In this document: one piece after another, positions 18,553-26,348 of the stretch
Position numbering within the stretch: the first letter of the stretch is position 1
Layout: each line of letters starts with the position of its first letter
Assembly: GCF_003206575.1 (NCBI RefSeq)
Contig: NZ_PZJO01000010.1
Coordinates: forward strand, 196,763 to 246,673
From: Salinicola endophyticus
GTDB lineage: Bacteria > Pseudomonadota > Gammaproteobacteria > Pseudomonadales > Halomonadaceae
Reading direction: 5' to 3'
Length of the DNA: 49,911 nt
Translations under genes and position numbers: made by a program
Notes under the pieces: generated by a model
Database searches by the model: none
The model's input: the letters and a program-made list of their open reading frames with translations, nothing else
Told to the model about the DNA's origin: nothing

Positions 18553-18718
18553 GACCGACGCTCCCGAATTGGATGACTGGATAACGGTGCGGCTGGCTGG
18601 GCCGAAACGACCGCGGGATCAAGGGTGATATTTTGTTCTGTGTGTGCGCATATGGTTTGGTGCGCCGTTTCAGCTTCATCATAGCGGTGACAGAGGCGGC
18701 GGATATGCGACTTTGGTG

Positions 18719-18728
18719 GCGTTTTTGT
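18719..18728 (+). promoter_or_regulatory. GACTTTGGTG, one-mismatch copy of the GACTTTGGTC motif
   Basis: Lies 201 bp upstream of the rpiB start, in the divergent region between the DhaK-DhaL kinase gene and rpiB. It belongs to the five-copy set at similar distances. Confidence 0.4.
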
Positions 18729-18828
18729 GCGGCTTGACGGCCTTTTCAAGGCATATTCCTCGCGCCTAATGGACTGATTTTGCGCAGATGTTGGGAGTCT
18801 TTGATGCTTCCAGAGGGTCTATTTTCGA

Positions 18829-18855
18829 TCATATGAATGGTGTTTGTTCATATGA
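18829..18855. promoter_or_regulatory. CATATGA dyad 1, upstream of rpiB
   Basis: TCATATGA-N11-TCATATGA: two perfect self-complementary octamers 19 bp apart, 64 bp before the rpiB start and 276 bp before the kinase start. The same layout recurs at 19560 and 19772. It is probably the operator for the regulator of this island. The 367-bp divergent region (18553-18919) holds this dyad and the GACTTTGGTG site and no gene. Confidence 0.65.
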
Positions 18856-18919
18856 GCGAGCTCGGTCTATGATGTCGCCGTCGACAACCGACGTCAGAGA
18901 CGGCAACCGGAGGTGAGCG

Positions 18920-19381
18920 ATGGCAGAGCAGTGGCGAGTGGCGGTGGGATGTGACGAAGCCGCCTATGAGATGAAGCAGGCGATGGTCGAGCATGTGCGT
19001 GCGCTCGGTCACGAGGTCGAGGATTTCGGCACCCACGATGGCAAGCCGGTCCTCTATCCGGACGTCGCCTTCGAGATCGCCCAGGCGATCGCCGAGGGGC
19101 GCTTCGACCGCGGTGTGCTGATGTGCGGCACCGGGATCGGTGTGGCGATCTCGGCCAACAAGGTGCCAGGCATTCGCGCGGCCCAGGCCCATGACACCTA
19201 CTCTGCCGAGCGGGCGCGCAAGAGCAACGATGCCCAGATCGTGACTCTGGGGGCGCGGGTGGTCGGGGTCGAGCTGGCCAAGGTGATCGCCACGACCTTC
19301 CTCTCCAGCGAGTACGAGCCGGGTGGCCGCTCGCAGCCCAAGATCGACCGTATCGAGGCCTACGAGCGAGAGCGGCGCTGA
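18920..19381 (+). CDS. rpiB: RpiB/LacAB-family isomerase, probably D-erythrose-4-phosphate isomerase (EryI/DerI type)
   Basis: A 153-residue aldose-ketose phosphate isomerase. The catalytic Cys69 in MCGTGIG and the C-terminal GGR phosphate region are kept. Two positions differ from E. coli RpiB: the His of GCDH is Glu13 (GCDEAAYE), and the ring-opening His of RQHND is Ser102 (RKSND). Erythrose 4-phosphate cannot form a furanose ring, so a ring-opening His is not needed. With a TpiA-like gene and a polyol dehydrogenase on either side, the EryI/DerI reaction (D-erythrulose 4-phosphate to D-erythrose 4-phosphate) is the best guess. The gene has a good GGAGGTGAGCG ribosome site and its own terminator. 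Confidence 0.85.
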   Translation: MAEQWRVAVGCDEAAYEMKQAMVEHVRALGHEVEDFGTHDGKPVLYPDVAFEIAQAIAEGRFDRGVLMCGTGIGVAISANKVPGIRAAQAHDTYSAERARKSNDAQIVTLGARVVGVELAKVIATTFLSSEYEPGGRSQPKIDRIEAYERERR

Positions 19382-19425
19382 CCTCGAAGCAGGCACCTCT
19401 CCACTTCGATATCCGCAAGGATCCC

Positions 19426-19456
19426 GCGCCCGCGGCTCTACAGGAGTCGCGGGCGC
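19426..19456 (+). terminator. Terminator after rpiB
   Basis: Stem GCGCCCGCG / CGCGGGCGC, extended inside by CTC/GAG, followed by a T-rich stretch; 45 bp after the rpiB stop. It separates rpiB from the dehydrogenase-ABC operon, which then needs its own promoter. Confidence 0.7.
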
Positions 19457-19559
19457 TGTCGTTGTGGTTGTCTCCCTGTGGCCGCAGCTCGCTCTGGGTA
19501 TTCGTGTCGGTATCGCTGGTTTGGGGCTTGGTGTGGCGCGCTTTTGAAAGCGTTATTGA

Positions 19560-19586
19560 ACATATGATCTGTTGAGGATCATTTTG
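19560..19586. promoter_or_regulatory. CATATGA dyad 2
   Basis: ACATATGA-N11-TCATTTTG, same 19-bp half-site spacing as dyad 1 but with a weaker right half. It is about 230 bp upstream of the dehydrogenase start. It lies in a 436-bp gene-free region (19382-19817) that also holds the rpiB terminator, dyad 3 and a GACTTTGGTC-like site. Confidence 0.5.
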
Positions 19587-19638
19587 CGCGGCCTGAAATG
19601 CCGTTCTTGCTCAGGATCGATCGACAAACTCGCGTTGC

Positions 19639-19648
19639 AACTTTGGTC
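19639..19648 (+). promoter_or_regulatory. AACTTTGGTC, one-mismatch copy of the GACTTTGGTC motif
   Basis: Lies 179 bp before the dehydrogenase start, between dyads 2 and 3. Confidence 0.4.
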
Positions 19649-19771
19649 TCGGTCGATGGAGTAAGTGGTTTTTAAATCCTTCAATAACAATGGCTTGATT
19701 GGCGTTTGGCTAAAGTCTTATGCGCTGAAGCAGCCTCTGTCGTTGATGCGGTTTCGTCGATTGCGCTAAAA

Positions 19772-19798
19772 ACATATGACCGAATGTTGATCATGTGT
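19772..19798. promoter_or_regulatory. CATATGA dyad 3, overlapping the dehydrogenase leader
   Basis: ACATATGA-N11-TCATGTGT, 19 bp before the ATG at 19818 and just upstream of its GGAG ribosome site. A protein bound here could block transcription or its start, which suits a repressor. Confidence 0.55.
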
Positions 19799-19817
19799 TT
19801 AAGCACCGGAGACGATC

Positions 19818-20930
19818 ATGTCCGACGCTACCGCCACAGCCGCGCAGCACGACGCCAGCGACGCCATCCCCAAGACCATGAAAGCCGTGGTGGCTTACGC
19901 CCCTGGTGACTACCGCTATGAAGAGGTGCCGGTACCCGAGATCGACGACAAGGAGATTCTGGTCAAGGTCGAGGGGTGTGGCATCTGTGCCGGCGACATC
20001 AAGTCCTATGACGGCGCGCCCAGCTTCTGGGGCGACGAGACCCAGCCCGCTTACATCAAGGCGCCGATGATTCCGGGGCACGAGTTCATCGGGCGGGTGG
20101 TCAAGGTCGGCGCCCAGGTCGAGGGCTATCAGCCCGGCGACCGGGTGATCTCGGAGCAGATCGTGCCGTGCTGGAACTGCCGCTTCTGCAACCGCGGCCA
20201 GTACTGGATGTGCGAGAAGCACGATCTCTACGGCTTCCAGAACAATGTCAACGGCGGCATGGCCGAGTACATGAAGTTCACCAAGGAGGCGATCAACTAT
20301 CACGTGCCCGAAGAGCTGCCGCTGGAGCAGGCGATCCTGATCGAGCCCTACGCCTGCTCGCTGCATGCGGTGCAGCGTGCTCGGATCGAGCTGGGCGATG
20401 TGGTGGTGCTCTCCGGCGCCGGCACCCTAGGCCTGGGTATGGTCGGGGCGGCCAAGAAGGCCGGTGCCGAGAAGCTGGTGGTGCTCGATCTGTTCGACGA
20501 GCGTCTGGAACTGGCCAAGCAGTTCGGTGCCGACCTCACCCTCAACCCCAAGCGCGATGACGTGGTCTCGATCATCAAGGAGATGACCGGCGGCTACGGC
20601 TGCGATGTCTATATCGAGGCGACCGGCCATCCCAAGTCGGTGGAGCAGGGGTTGTCGATGATCCGCAAGCTGGGGCGCTTCGTCGAGTTCAGCGTGTTCA
20701 AGGACCCGGTCAGTGTGGACTGGAGCATCATCTCCGACCGCAAGGAGCTCGACGTGCTCGGCTCCCACCTGGGCCCTTACTGCTATCCGCTGGTTATCGA
20801 GGGCATCCGCAACGGTGATTTCCCCACCGAAGGCGTGGTCACCCACAAGCTGCCGCTGGAGAAGTACGAAGAGGGCTTCGAGCTGATGAAGAGCGGGGCC
20901 AAGTCGCTGAAGATCGTGCTGATCCCCTGA
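19818..20930 (+). CDS. Zinc-dependent polyol dehydrogenase (MDR family), probably erythritol/threitol type
   Basis: Cytosolic NAD(P)-dependent alcohol dehydrogenase of 370 residues. Catalytic-zinc motifs are GCGICAGD and GHEFIGR (residues about 54-95), the structural-zinc cluster is PCWNCRFCNRGQYWMC (four Cys), and the Rossmann motif is GAGTLGLG (about 198-205). In M. smegmatis a protein of this class (EltD) oxidises erythritol or L-threitol to L-erythrulose, which fits the kinase and isomerases next door. The exact substrate cannot be read from sequence. It is first in an operon with DUF2291 and an ABC sugar transporter. A paralogue lies at 26341-27471. Confidence 0.85.
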   Translation: MSDATATAAQHDASDAIPKTMKAVVAYAPGDYRYEEVPVPEIDDKEILVKVEGCGICAGDIKSYDGAPSFWGDETQPAYIKAPMIPGHEFIGRVVKVGAQVEGYQPGDRVISEQIVPCWNCRFCNRGQYWMCEKHDLYGFQNNVNGGMAEYMKFTKEAINYHVPEELPLEQAILIEPYACSLHAVQRARIELGDVVVLSGAGTLGLGMVGAAKKAGAEKLVVLDLFDERLELAKQFGADLTLNPKRDDVVSIIKEMTGGYGCDVYIEATGHPKSVEQGLSMIRKLGRFVEFSVFKDPVSVDWSIISDRKELDVLGSHLGPYCYPLVIEGIRNGDFPTEGVVTHKLPLEKYEEGFELMKSGAKSLKIVLIP

Positions 20931-20939
20931 ACGTGAATG

Positions 20940-20963
20940 GCCGCCCGTCGGATCGGCGGGCGG
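20940..20963 (+). terminator. Hairpin after the polyol dehydrogenase gene
   Basis: Stem GCCGCCCG / CGGGCGGC with no U tract, in the short gap before the DUF2291 gene. It is more likely an mRNA-stabilising or attenuating hairpin that sets dehydrogenase and transporter levels apart than a full terminator. Confidence 0.35.
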
Positions 20964-20996
20964 CGGCGAACAGCGCCTGACAGGAGGGCTCTGGTC

Positions 20997-21647
20997 ATGA
21001 GTACAACCGTTGCAGCCCGGCCGCGCAGGCCCGGCAAGACACGCAGGCGGGTGATTCTGGGGGCTGTGGTGGTGGCGGTCATCGCTGCCATGGCGTGGGA
21101 TACCACGGTGGTCGAGATCGGCCACGAATCCGAGCTGGCCGGCGGCTTCTCCGCCGCTACCTACGGCAGCGAGCACTTCCCGGCGATCCAGAAGAGCGTG
21201 GAGCAGCGCGCGGTGCCGGCCGCTGAGCTTGCCACCGCGGTGCTCGAGGACGCCAGCGCCGCGGGGCAGAAGTATGGCGTCGGCGACGGCTTCGGCCCGG
21301 TGGTACCGGTGACCTTTACCGGGGTGGTAGGCGAGGCGCGTTCCGGTATCTACACGGTGGCGGCCGAGGGGGTGCCGGAGGCGATCACGATCCGTTTGCA
21401 GACCGGCCCGGCGATCAACGGCACCGACCTGCGCGACGCCACCGGCGAGATCAGCTTCGGCGAGTTCACCAACCAGATCGAGTACCAGAATGCCGGCGCC
21501 TCGATCAACGACGCCATGAAAGAAGCCGTGCTGGCGGACATCGATACCGCCGACCTGAGCGGCAGGACGGTGACGGTGACCGGCGTGTTCAAGTTGATCA
21601 ATCCCAAGAACTGGCTGGTGACGCCGGTGAGGATGGACGTCGAATGA
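20997..21647 (+). CDS. DUF2291 membrane-anchored protein of a sugar ABC operon
   Basis: A 216-residue protein starting at the ATG at 20997, behind a GGAGG site. It has a basic N-terminus and one hydrophobic segment (about residues 20-38), so it is anchored in the inner membrane with a periplasmic domain. DUF2291 proteins are found almost only beside ribose/erythritol-type ABC transporters; their job is not established and could be accessory to the transporter. The stop overlaps the start of the ATPase gene by ATGA, so it is translationally coupled to it. Confidence 0.85.
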   Translation: MSTTVAARPRRPGKTRRRVILGAVVVAVIAAMAWDTTVVEIGHESELAGGFSAATYGSEHFPAIQKSVEQRAVPAAELATAVLEDASAAGQKYGVGDGFGPVVPVTFTGVVGEARSGIYTVAAEGVPEAITIRLQTGPAINGTDLRDATGEISFGEFTNQIEYQNAGASINDAMKEAVLADIDTADLSGRTVTVTGVFKLINPKNWLVTPVRMDVE

Positions 21648-23218
21648 GTCACGTCAACGCCCCCGCGCCGACCTCTGGCGCCGAGACCGATGACGCCCGG
21701 CGCGACGACGAAGTGGTGCTCTCGGCGCGCAACGTGGCCAAGTCCTTCGGCAGCGTTCAGGCGCTGAAGACGGTCAACTTCGATGTCTTCCGCGGCCAGG
21801 TGACCACCCTGTTCGGCGAGAACGGGGCGGGCAAGTCGACCCTGATGAAGGTGCTCTCCGGGGTGATCCAGCCCACCTCCGGCGAGATCGTGCTCGACGG
21901 CGAGCCGGTGCGCTTCGCCTCGACCACTGACGCCACCCGGCTGGGCATCTCGATCATTCACCAGGAGCTGAGCCTGGCGCCCAATCTGAGCGTGCGCGAC
22001 AACATCTTCATGGGGCGCGAGATCAAGGGCCCGACGGGGATCGACTTCGCCGAGGAGGTGCGCCAGACGCGGGCGCTGATGGAGGCGCTGGACGAGCCGA
22101 TCGATCCGCTGACGCCGGTGGAGGATCTGCGTCTCGGCCAGCAGCAGATCGTCGAGATCGCCCGCGCGCTGTCGGTCAATTCGCGGATTCTGATCATGGA
22201 CGAGCCAACCTCGGCACTCTCCGCCTCCGAGGTCGAGGTGCTGTTCCGGGTCATTCGCGATCTCAAGAGTCGCGGGGTGTCGATCGTCTACATCTCCCAC
22301 CACCTGGAAGAGGCGCTGACCATCACCGATCACGCCGTGGTGCTGCGCGACGGCGTGATGACCGCCTACGCCAAGCGTGCCGACATCGATCTCGAGTGGA
22401 TCGTGCGCAACATGGTGGGCGACAACTTCGACCTCGGTTCGCCGCCCACCGGGCACACCATCGGCGAGGTGGCGCTGGCGATCGAGGAGGTCAGCGTGGC
22501 CGACGTCAACGTGCCCGAGCGCTCGGTGGTCGACCGTCTCTCGCTCGCGGTGCGTGCCGGCGAGATCGTCTGCATCTACGGGTTGATGGGAGCCGGGCGC
22601 ACCGAGCTTCTGGAGTGCATCGCCGGGCGCGTACCGCTGACCGGCGGGCGGGTGCTGCTGGAGGGGAGCGACATCTCCCGCCTGAGCATTGCCGAGCGCA
22701 TCGACAACGGCCTGGTGCTGGTGCCCGAGGATCGTCAGCGCGATGGCCTGGTGCAGACCATGTCGGTGGGCGAAAACCTGTCGCTGGCGAGTATCAAGGC
22801 CTTCACCAAGGGGCTTCTGACCTCCGGCAGCCGCGAGCGCGGGGTCATCGACGAGTCGATCGCCAGCGTGCACATCAAGACCGACGGCCCCCGCGCCGAC
22901 ATCGGTTCGCTCTCCGGCGGCAACCAGCAGAAGGTGGTGATCGGCAAGATGCTGGCGACCCATCCGCGGGTGGTGCTGCTCGACGAGCCCAGCCGCGGCA
23001 TCGATATCGGGGCCAAGGCCGAGGTGTTCAAGCTGCTGGCCGAGGGCGCGGCCCGCCAGGGCCTGGCGGTGATCTTCTCCACCTCCGAGGTCGGGGAGTG
23101 CTTGAGCATCGCCCACCGCATCGTGGTGATGAGTCGCGGACACATCGCTGCCGAGTTCGGCGCCGATGTCTCCAAGGAGCAGATCATGGCCGCTTCCGGG
23201 GAGTCGGTGGTCGCCTGA
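21644..23218 (+). CDS. Sugar ABC transporter ATPase, two-domain (RbsA/MglA type)
   Basis: Energises uptake of a sugar or polyol. The 524 residues hold two nucleotide-binding domains. Domain 1 (about 22-260) has a Walker A GENGAGKST and a Walker B LIMDEPTSAL. Domain 2 (about 280-510) has the degenerate Walker A GLMGAGRTE typical of RbsA/MglA proteins and an intact LSGGNQQK signature. It lies between DUF2291 (4-bp overlap) and the permease gene. The operon makes erythritol or a related polyol the likely cargo. Confidence 0.95.
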   Translation: MSHVNAPAPTSGAETDDARRDDEVVLSARNVAKSFGSVQALKTVNFDVFRGQVTTLFGENGAGKSTLMKVLSGVIQPTSGEIVLDGEPVRFASTTDATRLGISIIHQELSLAPNLSVRDNIFMGREIKGPTGIDFAEEVRQTRALMEALDEPIDPLTPVEDLRLGQQQIVEIARALSVNSRILIMDEPTSALSASEVEVLFRVIRDLKSRGVSIVYISHHLEEALTITDHAVVLRDGVMTAYAKRADIDLEWIVRNMVGDNFDLGSPPTGHTIGEVALAIEEVSVADVNVPERSVVDRLSLAVRAGEIVCIYGLMGAGRTELLECIAGRVPLTGGRVLLEGSDISRLSIAERIDNGLVLVPEDRQRDGLVQTMSVGENLSLASIKAFTKGLLTSGSRERGVIDESIASVHIKTDGPRADIGSLSGGNQQKVVIGKMLATHPRVVLLDEPSRGIDIGAKAEVFKLLAEGAARQGLAVIFSTSEVGECLSIAHRIVVMSRGHIAAEFGADVSKEQIMAASGESVVA

Positions 23219-23294
23219 GCGTCCCACCGCTTCAGGGCTGCCCGGGTGCCGGGTAGCGCCGACAGACGTTCTGGATTTCATGAGGGAGTCGTTT

Positions 23295-24428
23295 ATGTCC
23301 AACCATAGCCACACAGCGCGGCGTCAGGGCGGGGGCTTCGATCTGGGGCGCATGCTGCTCGAAGGGCGCGCCTTCTTCGCCCTGATCGCGATCATCGTGA
23401 TCTTCTCGCTGCTGTCGCCGGTCTACTTCTCGACCGGCAACTTCCTGACCATGTCGTCCCACGTGGCGATCTTCGGGCTGCTCTCCATCGGCATGCTGCT
23501 GGTGATCCTGACCGGCGGCATCGACCTGTCGGTGGGCTCGACCCTGGGTCTGTGCGGGGTGGTCGCGGGCTTTCTGATGCAGGGCGTGACGCTGGATGCG
23601 TTCGGCGTCACCCTCTATCCGCCGGTGTGGGTGGTGGTGATCCTCACCTGCGCGGTGGGGGCCTTCATCGGCGCCATCAACGGCGTGCTGATCGCCTACT
23701 TCAAGGTGCCGGCCTTCGTCGCCACCCTGGGGCTGCTCTATGTCGCCCGCGGGGTCGCCCTGCTGATGACCGACGGCCTGACCTACAACAACCTCGGCGG
23801 CGATCCGGCGCTCGGCAATACCGGCTTCGACTGGCTCGGCTTCAATCGGCTGTTCGGCGTGCCGGTGGGGGTCTGGGTGCTGGCGATCGTGGCGGTCGTC
23901 ACTCTGCTGGCGCTGGCGCGTACGCCGTTCGGACGCTGGGTCTACTCCACCGGCGGCAACGCCCGCGCCGCGGAACTCTCCGGGGTGCCGGTCAAGCGGG
24001 TCCAGGTCTCGGTCTATGTGCTCTCGGGTATCTGTGCGGCGATCGCCGGGCTGGTGCTGTCGTCGCAGCTCACCTCCGCTGGCCCCACCGCGGGCACCAC
24101 CTACGAACTGACCGCGATCGCCGGGGTGGTGATCGGCGGCGCGGCGCTGACCGGTGGCCGCGGCAGCGTGCGCGGCACGCTGCTGGGTGCCTTCGTCATC
24201 GGCTTCCTCTCCGATGGCCTGGTCATCATCGGTGTCTCCTCCTACTGGCAGACCGTGTTCACCGGCGCGGTGATCGTGCTGGCGGTGCTGCTCAACAGCA
24301 TTCAGTACGGCGGGCGGCGCAAGCAGGCCGCGCAGACGTCCGCGACTCCCTCTTCTCCCACTGCGTCTTCGGGGCAGCCCCCGGGCGATGGGAAAAGCCC
24401 AGCCGTCAAGCCGGCAACCCAGCATTGA
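23295..24428 (+). CDS. Sugar ABC transporter permease (RbsC type)
   Basis: Inner-membrane permease of 377 residues, about ten hydrophobic helices, of the RbsC/BPD_transp_2 family. The start at 23295 is chosen because GAGGGAG precedes it; longer open frames run back into the ATPase gene. Family marks are TGGIDLSVGS (near residue 76) and the cytoplasmic loop YSTGGNARAAELSGV (near 216). The C-terminus carries a 30-residue Ser/Thr/Pro-rich tail not usual in the family. It works with the preceding ATPase and the following binding protein. Confidence 0.95.
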   Translation: MSNHSHTARRQGGGFDLGRMLLEGRAFFALIAIIVIFSLLSPVYFSTGNFLTMSSHVAIFGLLSIGMLLVILTGGIDLSVGSTLGLCGVVAGFLMQGVTLDAFGVTLYPPVWVVVILTCAVGAFIGAINGVLIAYFKVPAFVATLGLLYVARGVALLMTDGLTYNNLGGDPALGNTGFDWLGFNRLFGVPVGVWVLAIVAVVTLLALARTPFGRWVYSTGGNARAAELSGVPVKRVQVSVYVLSGICAAIAGLVLSSQLTSAGPTAGTTYELTAIAGVVIGGAALTGGRGSVRGTLLGAFVIGFLSDGLVIIGVSSYWQTVFTGAVIVLAVLLNSIQYGGRRKQAAQTSATPSSPTASSGQPPGDGKSPAVKPATQH

Positions 24429-24515
24429 GGCGGTGTTAGACCGCACCCCTCGACGCCACTGACTCAGATAACGACTCGTATAACGACAGACAACCGCAAA
24501 AGAAGGGTGACCATC

Positions 24516-25472
24516 ATGCTCAAGACAGGAAAACGCCTGCTGATCGCAGCCCTCGCCCTGAGTGCGCCACTGCTTGCCGGTAGCGCACTGGCGCAGGACA
24601 AGGGGCTGATCTCGATCATCGTCAACGATCCCTCCAACCCCTACTGGCTGACCGAGGGCAAGGTCGCCCAGCAGACCGCCGAGGACCTTGGCTACTCGGC
24701 CAACGTCAGCGCGCACAAGGGCGATACCAACGCCGAGAGCCGCCAGATCGATACTGCGATCACCAACCAGGCCAAGGCGATCATTCTCGACCCGGCCAAT
24801 GCCGACGGCTCGGTGGGTGCGGTGCGTAAAGCCGTCGATGCCGGCATTCCGGTGTTCCTGGTCAATGCCGAGATCAACCAGCAGGGCCTGGCCAAGGCGC
24901 AGCTGGTCTCCAACAACGCCCAGGGGGCGGCGCTGGGCGCCCAGCAGTGGGTCCAGGCGGTGGGCGACTCGGCCAAGTACGTCGAGCTCAAGGGCGCACC
25001 TTCGGACAACAACGCCGCCACCCGCTCCAACGGCTATCGCACCGTGCTGAGCCAGTACCCGGATCTGCAGAAGGTGGGTGAAGACGTCGCCAACTGGGAC
25101 CGCACCCAGGGTTACAACAAGATGCAGAGCCTGCTGCAGGCGAACCCCGACATTCAGGGCGTGATCAGCGGCAACGACGAGATGGCCCTCGGCGCGATCG
25201 CCGCGCTCAAGGAGGCCGGCAAGCTGAAGGACGTCGTGGTCGGCGGCTTCGATGGCTCCCCGGATGCGGTGGATGCGGTCAAGTCCGGCGAGCTCGCCTA
25301 CACCGTGCTGCAGCCGGTGGCGATCTTCTCCAAGGCCGCGGTGCAGATGGCCGACAAGTATATCCAGACCGGCAGCACCGGCCTGAAGGGTGAAAAGCAC
25401 CTGTTCGACTGCATCCTGATCACCCCGGACAACGTCGACAAGTACGTCTCGCCCTTCGTACTCAAGCAGTGA
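24516..25472 (+). CDS. Sugar/polyol ABC transporter periplasmic binding protein
   Basis: Ribose-binding-protein type (Peripla_BP_4) receptor of 318 residues. A signal peptide of about 25 residues ends SALA, followed by the mature start QDKGLISIIVNDPSNPYW. Family segments are ILDPANADGSVGAV and the hinge VISGNDEMALGAIAAL. The ATG at 24516 has AAGGGTG in front and is preferred over an in-frame GTG nine bases upstream. Last gene of the dehydrogenase-DUF2291-ABC operon; a terminator follows. The ligand is inferred from neighbours to be erythritol, threitol or a close polyol. Confidence 0.94.
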   Translation: MLKTGKRLLIAALALSAPLLAGSALAQDKGLISIIVNDPSNPYWLTEGKVAQQTAEDLGYSANVSAHKGDTNAESRQIDTAITNQAKAIILDPANADGSVGAVRKAVDAGIPVFLVNAEINQQGLAKAQLVSNNAQGAALGAQQWVQAVGDSAKYVELKGAPSDNNAATRSNGYRTVLSQYPDLQKVGEDVANWDRTQGYNKMQSLLQANPDIQGVISGNDEMALGAIAALKEAGKLKDVVVGGFDGSPDAVDAVKSGELAYTVLQPVAIFSKAAVQMADKYIQTGSTGLKGEKHLFDCILITPDNVDKYVSPFVLKQ

Positions 25473-25506
25473 TCCCTGGCGGCCTGGCCGCCTGTCGTGA
25501 CCTCTT

Positions 25507-25533
25507 CTCGCCGCGGGTGTCCCCCGCGGCGAG
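25507..25533. terminator. Terminator between converging operons
   Basis: Stem CTCGCCGCGG / CCGCGGCGAG followed by TTCGTTG on the plus strand, between the binding-protein gene and the converging DeoR gene. Confidence 0.7.
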
Positions 25534-25559
25534 TTCGTTGTGGTGGCGGGTGTGGCGGC

Positions 25560-26348
25560 TTAGCGCCGAATCAGACGATAGCGAATTTCTGCTTCGTCCA
25601 GCGCCTCGCGCTGGGGGGGCGCCAGGCCTGAGTCGACCAGCACCAGATCGAACTCGGAGAGATCGGCGAGCCGGTGCAGTGCGCTGTGGCCGAACTTGGC
25701 GCTGTGCACCAGCAGGATGCGGCGCTCGGCGGCGGCCATCTGGGCGCGCTTGATCTGGGTCACCGCCGGGTCCTGCACGTAGGCGGTGGTGCCGAGGATC
25801 GCCGAGGCGGAGAGCACCGCGACATTGGCGCGCAGGCTGGCCAGGGTCTGCTCGCAGAGCAGGCCGAAGGTGGCGTTGAAACGCGGCTGGTAGTCGCCGC
25901 CGAGGGTGATCAGGCGGATATCGCTGGCCGTCTTGAGCCGCTCGATGCTCTCCAGGCCGTTGGTGATCACGGTCAGCGGCGTGCGCCCCGGCAGCAGCGA
26001 GGCGAGCGCGGCGCAGGTGGTGGAGTCGTCGAGAATCAGCGCCTCGCCGGCGGCGATCTCCTCCAGCGCGGCGCGCGCCAGGGCGCTCTTTTCGCCGGCG
26101 GCGAGCTGGGCGCGCAGGGCGAAGTTGCTCTCGAAGACGCTGGAGGCGCGGGTGGTGACGCCGCCGTGCTGCTTGTTGACCATGCCCTGGGCGGCGAGGG
26201 CATCGAGATCGCGGTGTACCGTCATGCGGCTGACGCCGAAGTGCGTGGCCAGCTCGTCGACCTGCGCCGCGCCGGCCTGGACCACGTAGTCGAGCAGCGC
26301 CTGACGGCGGGTGGTGGCGTCCCGCTGGCGTTTAGGGGTGTCAGGCAT
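25560..26348 (-). CDS. DeoR-family transcription repressor
   Basis: A 262-residue sugar-phosphate-responsive repressor. The N-terminal helix-turn-helix (about 15-65: LLDYVVQAGAAQVDELATHF, GVSRMTVHRDLDAL) carries the DeoR signature, and the C-terminal DeoRC sensor has LILDDSTTCAAL and LITLGGDYQPRFN. Its ATG overlaps the end of the second dehydrogenase gene by 8 nt (ATGCCTGA), so the two are co-translated. It probably controls the divergent dehydrogenase and FGGY-kinase operons; a perfect inverted repeat at 27612-27629 is a candidate site. Confidence 0.92.
   Translation of the reverse strand: MPDTPKRQRDATTRRQALLDYVVQAGAAQVDELATHFGVSRMTVHRDLDALAAQGMVNKQHGGVTTRASSVFESNFALRAQLAAGEKSALARAALEEIAAGEALILDDSTTCAALASLLPGRTPLTVITNGLESIERLKTASDIRLITLGGDYQPRFNATFGLLCEQTLASLRANVAVLSASAILGTTAYVQDPAVTQIKRAQMAAAERRILLVHSAKFGHSALHRLADLSEFDLVLVDSGLAPPQREALDEAEIRYRLIRR

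Noticed and set aside
21350-25400. Very long minus-strand frames (21350-23314 and 23232-25400) over the ABC genes
   Set aside because: Antisense shadows of recognised ABC transporter genes; His/Gln/Arg-rich nonsense-like translations typical of GC-rich complementary frames.
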